Of a stretch of 64,000 nt of DNA, positions 7,776 through 17,231 are shown piece by piece. The stretch lies in contig NZ_CP063203.1 in the NCBI RefSeq assembly GCF_019904255.1, positions 806,001 through 870,000 on the forward strand, written 5' to 3'. Below the pieces are notes generated by a model. It was not told the DNA's origin and ran no database searches. It worked only from the letters and a program-made list of their open reading frames with translations. The position numbers and the translations under genes were made by a program. Numbering within the stretch: position 1 is the first letter of the stretch; the number at the start of each line of letters is the position of its first letter. The DNA comes from Marixanthomonas sp. SCSIO 43207 (GTDB lineage Bacteria; Bacteroidota; Bacteroidia; Flavobacteriales; Flavobacteriaceae).

Positions 7776-9275
7776 CTAAAACTTAAAGCTTAACCCGCTA
7801 TACAATCCCAAATAGTAAGGCCTAAAACTTACCGATGAATCACTGTACGGATTAAGTTGATACTTAAACATAGGCTCAATATTAAACTTTAATCTTTTAC
7901 TAATTTTGTAATCAAACCCTACCCCAACATTTGTGGTAAAGCTTAAAGAATTTAGGTTGTTTGCCTCTCCCAACACACTTCTAAAATCACCATCCTCAAC
8001 CGAAACTTCATTATTGCCTAAAAAGAGTGTACTCAACCCTCCTATCATGTTAATTCCTATTCGTTTGTTGAGTAATGCATATTTAACCTCTAGTGGCACT
8101 TCATAATAGCTGATGTCTTGAATAATTCGTGCATTGCCACCAGTAGATTTTGGCGTGATAGCACCAAAACCATCACCAGAATTATTCATTTGCAAACCTC
8201 CAGGATCTGCAGCGATAATTACGTTTTCATTACCGTTATAATTAATAGTTCTAAGCCCTAAAGCAACCGGTCCTGTACCTATATCAATACCTTTTGTTGC
8301 ATAACCAAGATTTACATTGTTTATTCCAGATCGAATACTTAATCTATCGGTAATATTATATGCAACTTGCACCCCATAACTTATGTTTACGTCGCCACTT
8401 TGAGAATTATCAGAAAACATAGGGTCTATAGATGATCCACCATCTAGCGAACTATAATACACTGGTGCAACATTGGGTGAAACATCCCAACGATTGTCAG
8501 GTTTGTTTGTTTTGGCAACTGCATCTTTAGGTGAATTATTTTCTTCAATAGCTTCAAAAATAGATTGTTTCTTAGCAATATTGCTTTCTTCCGTTTTTGC
8601 AGTAGCTGTTTCGGTAGTATTTTGTTCTGAAATAATTTTACCTGTTGTGTTCTCAGGAGTTATTTTTAGGGTTTCGAGCGTATTTTCCTCTCGTGTGTTT
8701 TTTGATTTTGTTTCCTCTTTATTTGAAGCTGTAGCAACCACATTTTTTTCTGTAATAGTTTTTAGCTTTTCATCAATTTCTGAAGCTTTGTCAGGTGAAA
8801 TAGTAGATGATTTCTTGTTTGATGTTTTTTCTTCGGCTACAGCAGAAGTATGTTTAGTTTCAGATTGAAGTAGGTTCTCTTTTTTCTGAGAGTTTGGTGC
8901 TACTTTTTTATCTGAAGTTGTTTTATCTTCTATTTCAAAATACTCTTCTTTAGTTTCTGAAGCAACTTGTGTATCACCAATCACAGCTTTGTTGGTGTCT
9001 ATCTTTGGTTGAGATTGTTCTGGATGAGTTACATCTTCGGTAACAATGTCATTATTTTGATTTTCAGAATTAAATACTGAATTACCTATGGTAAACAGTA
9101 GTGCCAATAAAGCAGCAACTCCGCCTACTTTCCACCATAACGGGATTACTTTTCGATCTTTTTTCTTCTTTTGCAATTCGGCATGAATAGAATCCCAAAC
9201 GTGTGGAGGAGGAGTCGTTTCAACATTGTTAAAACGCTCTTTAAAAAGCTCGTCTATGTGCTTTTTGTTTTTCAT
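7776..9275 (-). CDS. Inner-membrane-anchored outer-membrane beta-barrel protein, sigma-factor-linked
   Basis: A 499-residue protein encoded directly behind an ECF sigma factor. Residues 1-45 form a short cytoplasmic segment with the FxxxETTPPPHVWDSI pattern seen at the start of many Bacteroidota sigma-linked proteins; a transmembrane helix spans about 46-66; residues 67-265 are a low-complexity linker rich in K, E, T, S and N; and residues 266-499 look like an eight-strand outer-membrane porin-like domain (alternating strands such as ISYGVQVAYNITDRLSIRSG and LKFNIEPMFKYQLNPY) ending in aromatic F (LSFKF). The chain could therefore cross both membranes. Its N-terminus may bind the sigma factor, but no classical anti-sigma domain is clear; that role is inferred. 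ATG start, 32 bases after the sigma gene. Confidence 0.75.
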   Translation of the reverse strand: MKNKKHIDELFKERFNNVETTPPPHVWDSIHAELQKKKKDRKVIPLWWKVGGVAALLALLFTIGNSVFNSENQNNDIVTEDVTHPEQSQPKIDTNKAVIGDTQVASETKEEYFEIEDKTTSDKKVAPNSQKKENLLQSETKHTSAVAEEKTSNKKSSTISPDKASEIDEKLKTITEKNVVATASNKEETKSKNTREENTLETLKITPENTTGKIISEQNTTETATAKTEESNIAKKQSIFEAIEENNSPKDAVAKTNKPDNRWDVSPNVAPVYYSSLDGGSSIDPMFSDNSQSGDVNISYGVQVAYNITDRLSIRSGINNVNLGYATKGIDIGTGPVALGLRTINYNGNENVIIAADPGGLQMNNSGDGFGAITPKSTGGNARIIQDISYYEVPLEVKYALLNKRIGINMIGGLSTLFLGNNEVSVEDGDFRSVLGEANNLNSLSFTTNVGVGFDYKISKRLKFNIEPMFKYQLNPYSDSSVSFRPYYLGLYSGLSFKF

Positions 9276-9307
9276 AGAGGGGGAGGTTCTACTTTATTTA
9301 CGTTGTT

Positions 9308-9832
9308 TTATGGGTTATAGTTGTCTATTTTGTTTTTTAAAATAGCTCGTGCTCTTGCTAGATTAGATTTAGACGTTCCATCACTGATTCCTAACAAATC
9401 GGCAATTTCTTTATGTGAATAATCATCCATCACATACATTGTAAATACCAACCGATACCTGTCTGGTAGTTCTTGAATAATTTTTAATAAATAATCCAGC
9501 GGAACTGTTTCAGTATCTACACTAACGTCATCTTCCTGCTCAATTTGTGCTTCATCTTCAATATTGTAAACACGTTGTTTACGATATTTTTGAAGCACGG
9601 TGTTGACAGTTACTCGTTTAATCCAACCTTCAAAAGAACCTTTGCCTTTATATTGCTCAATTTTTTTAAAAATAGTAAGAAACGCATCTTGCAAATTGTC
9701 TTCGGCTTCGGTTTTATTGGGTGAATACCGTAAACAAATGGAAAATAAGATACCGGAATATCGTTTGTACAATGCTCCTTGTGCCTTAATATCCTGCTTC
9801 TTACATTTTAGTATGAGCTCGTCTAAAGTCAA
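9308..9832 (-). CDS. RNA polymerase sigma factor, ECF (sigma-70) family
   Basis: A 174-residue extracytoplasmic-function sigma factor. Sigma region 2 is at about 24-90 (DNLQDAFLTIFKKI and WIKRVTVNTVLQKYRKQ) and region 4 at about 112-168 (LPDRYRLVFTMYVMDDYSHKEIADLLGISDGTSKSNLARAR). It directs RNA polymerase to an unknown regulon. The start is TTG at 9830-9832; an in-frame stop lies a few codons upstream and no ATG or GTG is near the first conserved residues, so the TTG seems real. It forms a two-gene unit with the barrel protein downstream. Confidence 0.93.
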   Translation of the reverse strand: MTLDELILKCKKQDIKAQGALYKRYSGILFSICLRYSPNKTEAEDNLQDAFLTIFKKIEQYKGKGSFEGWIKRVTVNTVLQKYRKQRVYNIEDEAQIEQEDDVSVDTETVPLDYLLKIIQELPDRYRLVFTMYVMDDYSHKEIADLLGISDGTSKSNLARARAILKNKIDNYNP

Positions 9833-9956
9833 ATTGCGGTACCGTGGTTATTGATGGTTAATACTTTCAAATTAAGCAAACGGCAGCAAATAATCAAGGT
9901 CCTACACTATGTAGATACCCTAATTTACAAAAGGTTGCGTGCAGATTGTACCTTTT

Positions 9957-10964
9957 TTATTCTTTTAAGGTATTTATAGCGTCTTTAATTTTAACTTCCA
10001 GTTCTTCCATAAGTTCTGGATTGTCTAGTAGTAATGTTTTAACAGCGTCACGTCCTTGACCTAGCTTGGTATCATCATAACTGTACCAAGAACCGCTTTT
10101 TTTGATAATTTCAAAATCTACTCCTAAATCTATAACCTCTCCTACTTTTGAAATTCCTTTACCGTACATAATGTCAAACTCGGCTGTTTTAAAAGGTGGT
10201 GCTACTTTGTTTTTCACCACTTTAACACGGGTTTTATTCCCTTGTACATCACTGTTTGAATCTTTTATTTGTGTAGAACGGCGAATGTCTAACCTTACAG
10301 AACAGTAGAACTTTAAGGCATTACCACCTGTTGTCGTTTCGGGATTACCAAACATCACACCTATTTTCTCACGCAATTGATTAATGAAAATAACTGTACA
10401 CTGTGTTTTGCTTATAGATCCTGTTAATTTACGCAAGGCTTGTGACATTAACCGGGCGTGGAGTCCCATTTTGCTGTCTCCCATTTCGCCTTCAATCTCA
10501 CTTTTCGGTGTTAATGCTGCTACAGAATCAACCACAATAATATCGATAGCGCCACTTCTAATTAGGTTATCGGTAACTTCCAAAGCTTGCTCTCCATTAT
10601 CTGGTTGTGAAATAATTAAATTTTCAATATCTACACCTAATTTTTCAGCATAATAGCGATCAAAAGCGTGCTCTGCATCAATAAAGGCTGCGATACCTCC
10701 TTTTTTTTGTGCTTCGGCAATAGCGTGCAAAGTTAAAGTGGTTTTACCCGAAGATTCCGGCCCATATATTTCAATAACTCTTCCACGAGGATAGCCTCCT
10801 ACACCCAAAGCTACATCAAGCCCTAGCGAACCTGTTGGTATTACATCTACTTCTTGTACGGCAGCATCGCCCATTTTCATAACCGTACCTTTTCCGTAGG
10901 TTTTATCCATTTTATCAAGTGTAAGCTTTAACGCTTTTAATTTTGCTTCTTTTTCTTTGCTCAT
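9957..10964 (-). CDS. recA: Recombinase RecA
   Basis: A 335-residue RecA: ATP-dependent strand exchange in homologous recombination and co-protease in the SOS response. Walker A GPESSGKT is at 68-75; [12 protein letters not shown] (Walker B), the [22 protein letters not shown] loop region and the C-terminal acidic tail are present. ATG start. It is divergent from trhO; no SOS box or clear -7 element was recognised upstream on the minus strand. Confidence 0.98.
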   Translation of the reverse strand: MSKEKEAKLKALKLTLDKMDKTYGKGTVMKMGDAAVQEVDVIPTGSLGLDVALGVGGYPRGRVIEIYGPESSGKTTLTLHAIAEAQKKGGIAAFIDAEHAFDRYYAEKLGVDIENLIISQPDNGEQALEVTDNLIRSGAIDIIVVDSVAALTPKSEIEGEMGDSKMGLHARLMSQALRKLTGSISKTQCTVIFINQLREKIGVMFGNPETTTGGNALKFYCSVRLDIRRSTQIKDSNSDVQGNKTRVKVVKNKVAPPFKTAEFDIMYGKGISKVGEVIDLGVDFEIIKKSGSWYSYDDTKLGQGRDAVKTLLLDNPELMEELEVKIKDAINTLKE

Positions 10965-11121
10965 AGTGTGAATTTTAGCTGTAAATAAGTCAGTAGGCTA
11001 AGGTACTATTTCTTTGCTTTTACCGCAAAAGGAAAATCCCTGAAAACAGTTTTTTTGTTAACAGAACGCATTGATTCAGTTTCTATACTCGGTTCTAATA
11101 TTATGTGCCGCTTAACTTATT

Positions 11122-11152
11122 TTGCCCAAAACAAAGGGTTTATGTATTTTTG
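11122..11152 (+). promoter_or_regulatory. Bacteroidota-type promoter of trhO (TTG - 20 bp - TATTTTTG)
   Basis: A -33 TTG at 11122-11124 and a -7 TATTTTTG at 11145-11152 are separated by 20 bases, the preferred spacing. Transcription would start near 11158, about 40 bases before the ATG at 11197. The TTG here opens a longer reading frame, which this promoter argues against. Confidence 0.6.
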
Positions 11153-11196
11153 CAGCTCAATTTTTTAATACAATCTTTTCACTAAAAAAGTATAGC

Positions 11197-12228
11197 ATGC
11201 AACTGTACAACAAACTAAGTGCAAAAGAGCGGGCCGATTTATTGGAACAAGCTGGTGAAGACCGCTTGACCCTCTCTTTTTATCAATATGCCAAAATTGG
11301 CAATCCAGAACTTTTCAGAAATCATTTATACGTAGCTTGGGAAGAGCTAGATGTTCTAGGCCGTATTTATGTGGCTCACGAAGGGATTAACGCCCAACTT
11401 TCTGTTCCAGCAAAAAAATTTAATGCTTTCAAAGAGTTTATCGACGGTATCTATTTTTTAAATGGTGTTCGATTGAATATTGCTATTGAACACGATTTAA
11501 AATCATTTTTAAAACTGAAAGTAAAAGTACGACCTAAAATTGTTGCCGATGGCTTAAATGACGAAACTTTTGATGTCACTAACAAAGGTATTCATGTTGA
11601 TGCAGAAAATTTCAACAAACTTATCGATGACCCCAACACGGTTTTGGTCGATATGCGAAACCACTACGAAAGTGAAATTGGTCATTTTCAAGGAGCCGTA
11701 ACACCCGATGTGGATACCTTTCGGGATTCACTAGATATTATTGAAGAAGATTTAAAAGACCACAAGGAAGATAAAAACCTTGTGATGTACTGCACCGGTG
11801 GGATTCGCTGTGAAAAAGCCAGTGCTTATTACAAACATAAAGGCTTTAAAAATGTGTTTCAGCTTGAAGGTGGAATTATAGAATACGCACGCCAAGTAGA
11901 AAACAAAGGACTAGAAAATAAATTTATAGGTAAAAACTTTGTGTTTGATCATCGTCGTGGTGAGCGAATCACTGAAGATGTAATCGCCAATTGTCACCAA
12001 TGTGGAAAACCGTGCGATACGCATGTAAACTGTGCCAACGAAGCGTGTCACTTGCTTTTTATTCAATGTGAAGACTGTGCCAAAGCCATGCAAAATTGCT
12101 GCAGCGATGAATGTAAAGAAATCATTCAACTTCCTTATGAGGAACAAAAAAGACTTCGAAAAGGCATCCCTAACAGTAATAAAATCTTTAAAAAAGGTAG
12201 GTCTGAAAAGTTGAAATTTAAGAAGTAG
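11197..12228 (+). CDS. trhO: tRNA uridine(34) hydroxylase TrhO (rhodanese-like)
   Basis: A 343-residue protein of the YceA/TrhO family, which hydroxylates uridine 34 of certain tRNAs (first step of 5-methoxyuridine-type modification). An N-terminal acylphosphatase-like domain (to about 110) contains VAHEGINAQLS; a central rhodanese domain has the active-site loop CTGGIRCEKA with C199; and the C-terminal tail is cysteine-rich (CHQCGKPCDTHVNCANEACH). The frame extends 25 codons upstream to a TTG, but that lies in the promoter -33 box and the added residues are not conserved, so ATG 11197 is chosen. Divergent from recA. Confidence 0.93.
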   Translation: MQLYNKLSAKERADLLEQAGEDRLTLSFYQYAKIGNPELFRNHLYVAWEELDVLGRIYVAHEGINAQLSVPAKKFNAFKEFIDGIYFLNGVRLNIAIEHDLKSFLKLKVKVRPKIVADGLNDETFDVTNKGIHVDAENFNKLIDDPNTVLVDMRNHYESEIGHFQGAVTPDVDTFRDSLDIIEEDLKDHKEDKNLVMYCTGGIRCEKASAYYKHKGFKNVFQLEGGIIEYARQVENKGLENKFIGKNFVFDHRRGERITEDVIANCHQCGKPCDTHVNCANEACHLLFIQCEDCAKAMQNCCSDECKEIIQLPYEEQKRLRKGIPNSNKIFKKGRSEKLKFKK

Positions 12229-12405
12229 TCTTTAACCTTTTTACGCAATCCTTAATTATTTAGAATAAAAACTCATCAAAATCAATTTTAAGAAATCCTA
12301 TTTTATAATCTATTAATCGTAATTAATTATTGGTATCTTTACTTCTTAAGAGAATGTTTAATCTTCGTCTCGTTTTCTTTTGAAAATGAGCTATATATAT
12401 AGAAT

Positions 12406-13584
12406 ATGGGCTGTACAAGCTGTGCCACTGGCGCCAACGGACAGCCAAAGGGATGCAAAAACAACGGAACTTGCGGTACCGATGGCTGTAATAAATTAAC
12501 GGTGTTTGACTGGCTTTCCAATATGTCACTTCCTGCCAATATGGAACCTTTCAAAGGTGTGGAAGTACGTTTTAAAAATGGTCGCAAGCACTTTTACCAC
12601 AACAATGAAAACCTGTCATTAAGCATGGGTGATGTGGTTGCTACCGAGGCTGCACCCGGTCACGATGTGGGTGTGGTTACCTTAACCGGAGAACTGGTAC
12701 GCGTTCAAATGAAAAAGAAAAATGAGCGTACAAATCTTGATGCGCTTCCAAAAATATACCGTAAAGCGTCTCAAAAAGATATTGATAAATGGAAAAGTTG
12801 CCGTGATAAAGAACCTAGCGTTCAAAAACAATCCCGTGAAATAGCAATACGATTAGGTCTAAAAATGAAAATTAGCGATGTTGAATACCAAGGAGACGGT
12901 TCAAAAGCTATTTTTTATTACACTGCTGAAGAGCGTGTAGATTTTAGACAATTAATTAAAGAATTTGCTCGCACCTTCAATATTCGTATTGAAATGAAAC
13001 AAGTAGGGTTTCGGCAAGAAGCAGCTCGCTTGGGCGGAATAGGCTCTTGCGGTCGCGAATTATGCTGCTCTACATGGTTAACAGATTTTAGATCGGTCAC
13101 CACATCAGCGGCACGCTACCAACAATTGTCACTTAACCCATTAAAACTAGCCGGACAATGTGGCAAGTTAAAATGTTGCCTTAATTATGAGCTTGACACC
13201 TATCTTGAAGCTTTAAAAGAATTTCCGAAAACAGATGTAAAGCTACAAACCGAGAAAGGACCTGCTATTTGTCAAAAAATAGACATTTTTAAAGGCTTAA
13301 TGTGGTTCTCATATGTGAAAGAAGGAATGAACTGGCTAGAACTTTCTGTAGAAAATGTAAATAAAATAATTGCACTTAATAAAAAAGGCACTAAAGTTGC
13401 AAGCCTTGAAGAGTATGTTGTTGAAGTTCAAAAATCAAAAAAAGAACTTTTCAGCAATGTGGTTGGGCAAGATAGTTTAACTCGTTTTGACAAACCAAAA
13501 CCAAAAAAACGTAAAAAACGCCGAAACAACCGTAATAAAAACAGAAAACGAAACAAACAAAGAAACCAAAAAAAGAATGCGTAG
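12406..13584 (+). CDS. ricT: PSP1-domain protein RicT (YaaT-like, iron-sulfur complex subunit)
   Basis: A 392-residue protein of the PSP1/YaaT family. In Bacillus RicT forms an iron-sulfur complex with RicA and RicF that affects RNase Y; in Bacteroidota the partners are unknown. Cysteines cluster at the N-terminus (3, 6, 17, 23, 28) and in the hallmark motifs GSCGRELCCSTWL (C215, C220, C221) and GQCGKLKCCLNYE (C252, C257, C258). The last 30 residues are almost entirely K, R and N, suggesting nucleic-acid or membrane contact. ATG start. gldH overlaps its 3' end by 8 bases and PBP1A follows, so the three are likely one operon. Confidence 0.9.
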   Translation: MGCTSCATGANGQPKGCKNNGTCGTDGCNKLTVFDWLSNMSLPANMEPFKGVEVRFKNGRKHFYHNNENLSLSMGDVVATEAAPGHDVGVVTLTGELVRVQMKKKNERTNLDALPKIYRKASQKDIDKWKSCRDKEPSVQKQSREIAIRLGLKMKISDVEYQGDGSKAIFYYTAEERVDFRQLIKEFARTFNIRIEMKQVGFRQEAARLGGIGSCGRELCCSTWLTDFRSVTTSAARYQQLSLNPLKLAGQCGKLKCCLNYELDTYLEALKEFPKTDVKLQTEKGPAICQKIDIFKGLMWFSYVKEGMNWLELSVENVNKIIALNKKGTKVASLEEYVVEVQKSKKELFSNVVGQDSLTRFDKPKPKKRKKRRNNRNKNRKRNKQRNQKKNA

Positions 13585-14059
13585 TCTTTTTTTTATTGCC
13601 ATCTCAGGAATTTTGTTCTCTTGTAACACAGACGCTGTAATGAGTGACACACAGTCGCTACCTAACTATTGGAATAAAGACGATATTATTGAATTTACTA
13701 TTCCGCAATTAGATTCAGTTAAAAACTACAATGTCTTTTTACACCTTCGGAATACAAACGATTATCGTTTTAATAATTTGTTTTTAATAGTTTCTATGGA
13801 ATTTCCGCACGGTAAAACCATTCAAGATACGCTCGAGTACCGAATGGCAAAACCAAACGGTGAATGGTTAGGCGAAGGTATAGGCAACTTGAAAGAAAGC
13901 AAACTATGGTTTAAAGAAAAGGTTACTTTTCCTGAAGAAGGAATGTACAAACTCCGCATTATGCAAGCCGTGCGCAATAACGGCGATGTAGATGGCGTTA
14001 CAAAACTAGAAGGTATCACAGATGTAGGTTTCAGTGTAGAAGAAGCTTCTCAAGAATAA
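13577..14059 (+). CDS. gldH: Gliding motility lipoprotein GldH
   Basis: A 160-residue lipoprotein. MRSLFFIAISGILFSC is a short lipoprotein signal with the acylated Cys at position 16. The rest (LPNYWNKDDIIEFTIPQLD, YNVFLHLRNTNDYRFNNLFLIV, PNGEWLGEGIG) is characteristic of GldH, which is needed for gliding and linked to T9SS function in flavobacteria. The frame can be extended 30 codons inside ricT, but the ATG that opens the signal peptide is the sound start. Overlaps the ricT stop by 8 bases; PBP1A starts 4 bases after its stop. Confidence 0.92.
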   Translation: MRSLFFIAISGILFSCNTDAVMSDTQSLPNYWNKDDIIEFTIPQLDSVKNYNVFLHLRNTNDYRFNNLFLIVSMEFPHGKTIQDTLEYRMAKPNGEWLGEGIGNLKESKLWFKEKVTFPEEGMYKLRIMQAVRNNGDVDGVTKLEGITDVGFSVEEASQE

Positions 14060-14063
14060 AAAA

Positions 14064-16400
14064 ATGGCAAAAAAACAAGCTACAAAATCAACAGGCAAAA
14101 AAAAGTCAAAAAAACAAAAAGACGATGTAAGCCGGCACATTAAGACCTTTTGGAAGCTTTTTGGTGCATTTGTATTATTAATAATATTGGTATTTTTATT
14201 TGCTTCATGGGGGCTTTTTGGAAGTTTACCAGATGAAACAAGCCTAGAAAATCCTGAAAAAAACTTAGCAACCGAAATTATTTCAACAGATGGTACTACG
14301 CTAGGTAAATTTTATAAAGAAAACCGTACTCCGGTAAAATATGAAGAGCTTCCAGATCACTTGATTAATGCGCTTATTGCTACAGAAGACGCTCGGTATT
14401 ACAACCATTCTGGTATTGATGCAAAAGGAACTGTGAGAGCCGCTGTTTTTTTAGGATCTAGAGGTGGTGCCAGTACCATTTCACAACAACTTTCAAAATT
14501 GTTTTTTACTGAGCAAGTTTCAGATAATAAACTAGAGCGAGGTATTCAAAAAATTAAAGAATGGATTATTGCAACGCGCCTAGAACGTAGGTATACCAAA
14601 GAAGAAATACTTACCATGTATTTTAATGAATATGATTTTTTAAATCAAGCAGTTGGTATTGAATCTGCAGCAAGTATTTATTTTAACAAAAACCCTTCAG
14701 AATTAACAACCGTAGAATCTGCTATGCTAGTAGGTATGTTTAAAAATTCATCGCTTTACAATCCGCTTCGTAATCCTGAAGGAGTAAAAAACCGCAGAAA
14801 CGTTGTGCTTTCTCAAATGGAAAAGTATGATTATATCACCGAAAGCGTAAAAGATTCACTACAAGCCTTACCTCTTAATATTAAATACACACCTCAAGGC
14901 CACGATGAAGGTATTGCAACATATTTTAGAGAATATGTAAGAGCTTTTATGGCAGATTGGATTAAAGAAAACCCAAAAACCGATGGGTCTAGTTATAATA
15001 TTTACAGTGACGGCTTAAAAGTCTATACAACAATAGATTCAAAAATGCAGGAATATGCAGAACAAGCAGTTGATATGCATATGAAAAACCTTCAAAATGA
15101 ATTTGACAGACAAAATAAAAACAATAAAACCGCTCCATTTAGAGACATAAATAAAGAAGAAACCGAACAAATTATGAAATCTGCCATGCGAAGAAGCGAT
15201 CGCTGGCGAGATATGAAACGCCAAGGTAAAGACGAAAAAGAAATCATTGCCAGTTTCAAAAAGAAAACACCAATGCGCGTTTTTTCTTGGACTGCAAAAA
15301 ACAACTCCATAGATACCACTATGACCCCTATGGACTCCATAAGATATTATAAAAAGTTTTTACGGTCTTCTTTAATGTCTATGACACCTCAAACCGGTGA
15401 AGTAAAAGCGTGGGTAGGTGGTATAAATTATAAAAACTTCAAGTATGATATGGTAAAAACAGGGCAACGCCAAATAGGTTCTACCTTCAAGCCATTTGTA
15501 TATGCTACTGCTATAGACCAAATGCATATGTCACCTTGTGATACTTTACCAAATACACAGTACACTATTGAAGCAGGTAAATACGGATTATTAAAACCTT
15601 GGACACCTAGAAATTCTGGCGGTGATTATGGAGGTATGGTTTCTCTCAAAGAAGCTTTGGCAAAATCTATCAATACCGTTACAGCTAGATTAATTGACCG
15701 TGTAGGACCAAGACCTGTAATTGAATTAATTTCAAAAATGGGAGTTGATACAGAAAATATGCCGGCCGCTCCTTCTATTGCTTTGGGTACACCAGATGTT
15801 TCACTATATGAGATGGTAGGCGCGTACAGTGTGTTTGCCAATGAAGGTGTATATGTAAAACCAACACTTATTCAACGTATTGAAGATAAAAACGGAACGG
15901 TCTTATATCAAAACGTTCCTGAAACCAAAGACGTTATAAGTGATGAGACAGCCTATGTAACCGTTAGTCTCATGCAAGGAGTAGTTCAATCTGGTTCAGG
16001 TAGTAGATTGCGCGGAACGTGGCGTGGAGGTAGACTTTATGAAGAAATAATAACAGGTTACCCATACGATTTTAAAAATCCTATTGCCGGAAAAACCGGT
16101 ACTACACAAAATAACAGTGACGGTTGGTTTATGGGCATGGTACCCAATCTTGTAACCGGCGTCTGGGTAGGAGGTGAAGATCGAGCAACTCACTTTGGCA
16201 GTATTACTTATGGCCAAGGAGCAACTATGGCACTCCCTATCTGGGCAATATATATGAAAAAATGCTTAGCTGATGAAGAGTTAAACGTTTCTGATGAAGA
16301 TTTTAAACGCCCCTCAAAGCTTTCCATTGAAACAAATTGTTCAAAATGGAAAGAAAACACAGAAGATACTGAAGAAGTCCCTGACGAATTTGACTTTTAA
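14064..16400 (+). CDS. Penicillin-binding protein 1A (bifunctional transglycosylase/transpeptidase)
   Basis: A 778-residue class A PBP that polymerises and cross-links peptidoglycan. A Lys-rich cytoplasmic tail (1-30) precedes one transmembrane helix (about 31-53). The GT51 domain shows ATEDARYYNHSG (catalytic E108) and GGASTISQQLSKLFF; the transpeptidase domain shows the nucleophile motif STFK (S473), SIN (535-537) and KTGT (677-680). All catalytic motifs are intact. ATG start, 4 bases after gldH; a strong terminator follows. The ricT-gldH-PBP1A arrangement couples cell-wall synthesis and motility genes in one transcription unit. Confidence 0.96.
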   Translation: MAKKQATKSTGKKKSKKQKDDVSRHIKTFWKLFGAFVLLIILVFLFASWGLFGSLPDETSLENPEKNLATEIISTDGTTLGKFYKENRTPVKYEELPDHLINALIATEDARYYNHSGIDAKGTVRAAVFLGSRGGASTISQQLSKLFFTEQVSDNKLERGIQKIKEWIIATRLERRYTKEEILTMYFNEYDFLNQAVGIESAASIYFNKNPSELTTVESAMLVGMFKNSSLYNPLRNPEGVKNRRNVVLSQMEKYDYITESVKDSLQALPLNIKYTPQGHDEGIATYFREYVRAFMADWIKENPKTDGSSYNIYSDGLKVYTTIDSKMQEYAEQAVDMHMKNLQNEFDRQNKNNKTAPFRDINKEETEQIMKSAMRRSDRWRDMKRQGKDEKEIIASFKKKTPMRVFSWTAKNNSIDTTMTPMDSIRYYKKFLRSSLMSMTPQTGEVKAWVGGINYKNFKYDMVKTGQRQIGSTFKPFVYATAIDQMHMSPCDTLPNTQYTIEAGKYGLLKPWTPRNSGGDYGGMVSLKEALAKSINTVTARLIDRVGPRPVIELISKMGVDTENMPAAPSIALGTPDVSLYEMVGAYSVFANEGVYVKPTLIQRIEDKNGTVLYQNVPETKDVISDETAYVTVSLMQGVVQSGSGSRLRGTWRGGRLYEEIITGYPYDFKNPIAGKTGTTQNNSDGWFMGMVPNLVTGVWVGGEDRATHFGSITYGQGATMALPIWAIYMKKCLADEELNVSDEDFKRPSKLSIETNCSKWKENTEDTEEVPDEFDF

Positions 16401-16418
16401 AGAAAGATCTATACACCT

Positions 16419-16453
16419 AAAAAGCCGTTTCAATTCTTGGAACGGCTTTTTCA
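16419..16453 (+). terminator. Rho-independent terminator after PBP1A
   Basis: Perfect stem AAAGCCGTT / AACGGCTTT (16421-16429 with 16441-16449), 11-base loop, T-run. It closes the ricT-gldH-PBP1A operon 20 bases after the stop. Confidence 0.88.
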
Positions 16454-16529
16454 TTTACTAAATAAAATTGATCCTCACTTCCGAAGCATTTTTGAAGCAA
16501 ATTTTGTAATTTTCTGAAAAATATGAATA

Positions 16530-17231
16530 ATGATTAATAAAACGGTTTCAAACGTTCAAGAGGCTTGTGAAGGCATTAAAGATGATATGACCTTAATGCT
16601 TGGAGGTTTTGGTTTAAGCGGTATTCCCGAAAACGCCATAAACGAATTAGTAAGAAGAAATGTTCAAAATGTAACCTGTATTTCAAACAATGCGGGAGTA
16701 GATGATTTTGGTCTAGGCTTACTGCTTAAAAAACATCAAATAAAAAAGATGATTTCATCATATGTAGGTGAAAACAAAGAGTTTGAACGCCAAATGCTAA
16801 GTGGTGAAATGGAAGTAGAGCTTATTCCGCAAGGTACACTAGCCCAACGATGCCAAGCTGCTCAAAGTGGTATTCCGGCATTTTTTACTCCTGCAGGTTA
16901 TGGAACCGAAGTGGCTGAAGGAAAAGAAACACGTGAGTTTGACGGTAAAATGTATGTGATGGAACGCGCTTTTAAAGCAGATTTTGCCTTTATAAAAGCT
17001 TGGAAAGGTGATGAAGCCGGAAATTTAATTTTTAAAGGAACGGCCAGAAACTTTAACCCAAATATGTGTGGCGCAGCAACTATAACTGTAGCAGAAGTTG
17101 AAGAACTACTGCCCGCAGGATCTCTAGACCCAAATGAAATTCACATCCCGGGTATATTTGTACAGCGCATTTTCCAAGGTAAAGATTATGAAAAACGAAT
17201 TGAACAACGAACCGTAAGACCTAATAAATAA
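16530..17231 (+). CDS. scoA: 3-oxoacid CoA-transferase, subunit A
   Basis: A 233-residue alpha subunit of a family I CoA transferase, most like succinyl-CoA:3-ketoacid CoA transferase used in ketone-body and acetoacetate metabolism. The N-terminal MTLMLGGFGLSGIPENAI (GGFGxxGxP) is the CoA-binding signature; CISNNAGVDDFGLGLL and GTLAQRCQAAQSGIPAFFTPAGYGT are typical. ATG start. Overlaps the B-subunit gene by one base (TAATG), consistent with translational coupling and a 1:1 complex. The exact acyl substrate is inferred. Confidence 0.93.
   Translation: MINKTVSNVQEACEGIKDDMTLMLGGFGLSGIPENAINELVRRNVQNVTCISNNAGVDDFGLGLLLKKHQIKKMISSYVGENKEFERQMLSGEMEVELIPQGTLAQRCQAAQSGIPAFFTPAGYGTEVAEGKETREFDGKMYVMERAFKADFAFIKAWKGDEAGNLIFKGTARNFNPNMCGAATITVAEVEELLPAGSLDPNEIHIPGIFVQRIFQGKDYEKRIEQRTVRPNK

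Noticed and set aside
8473-8868. 131-codon plus-strand frame within the barrel-protein gene
   Set aside because: Antisense shadow of the low-complexity K/E/T/S-rich linker; no independent signals.
9925-9956. Weak AAGGT/ACCTT hairpin with T-run near the recA stop
   Set aside because: Five-base stem, and the T-run is on the plus strand, opposite to recA.
11122-11196. 25-codon N-terminal extension of trhO
   Set aside because: It begins at the promoter -33 TTG and crosses the -7 box; it would not be transcribed in full.
13487-13576. 30-codon N-terminal extension of gldH inside ricT
   Set aside because: It would bury the lipoprotein signal peptide; the ATG at 13577 opens it properly.
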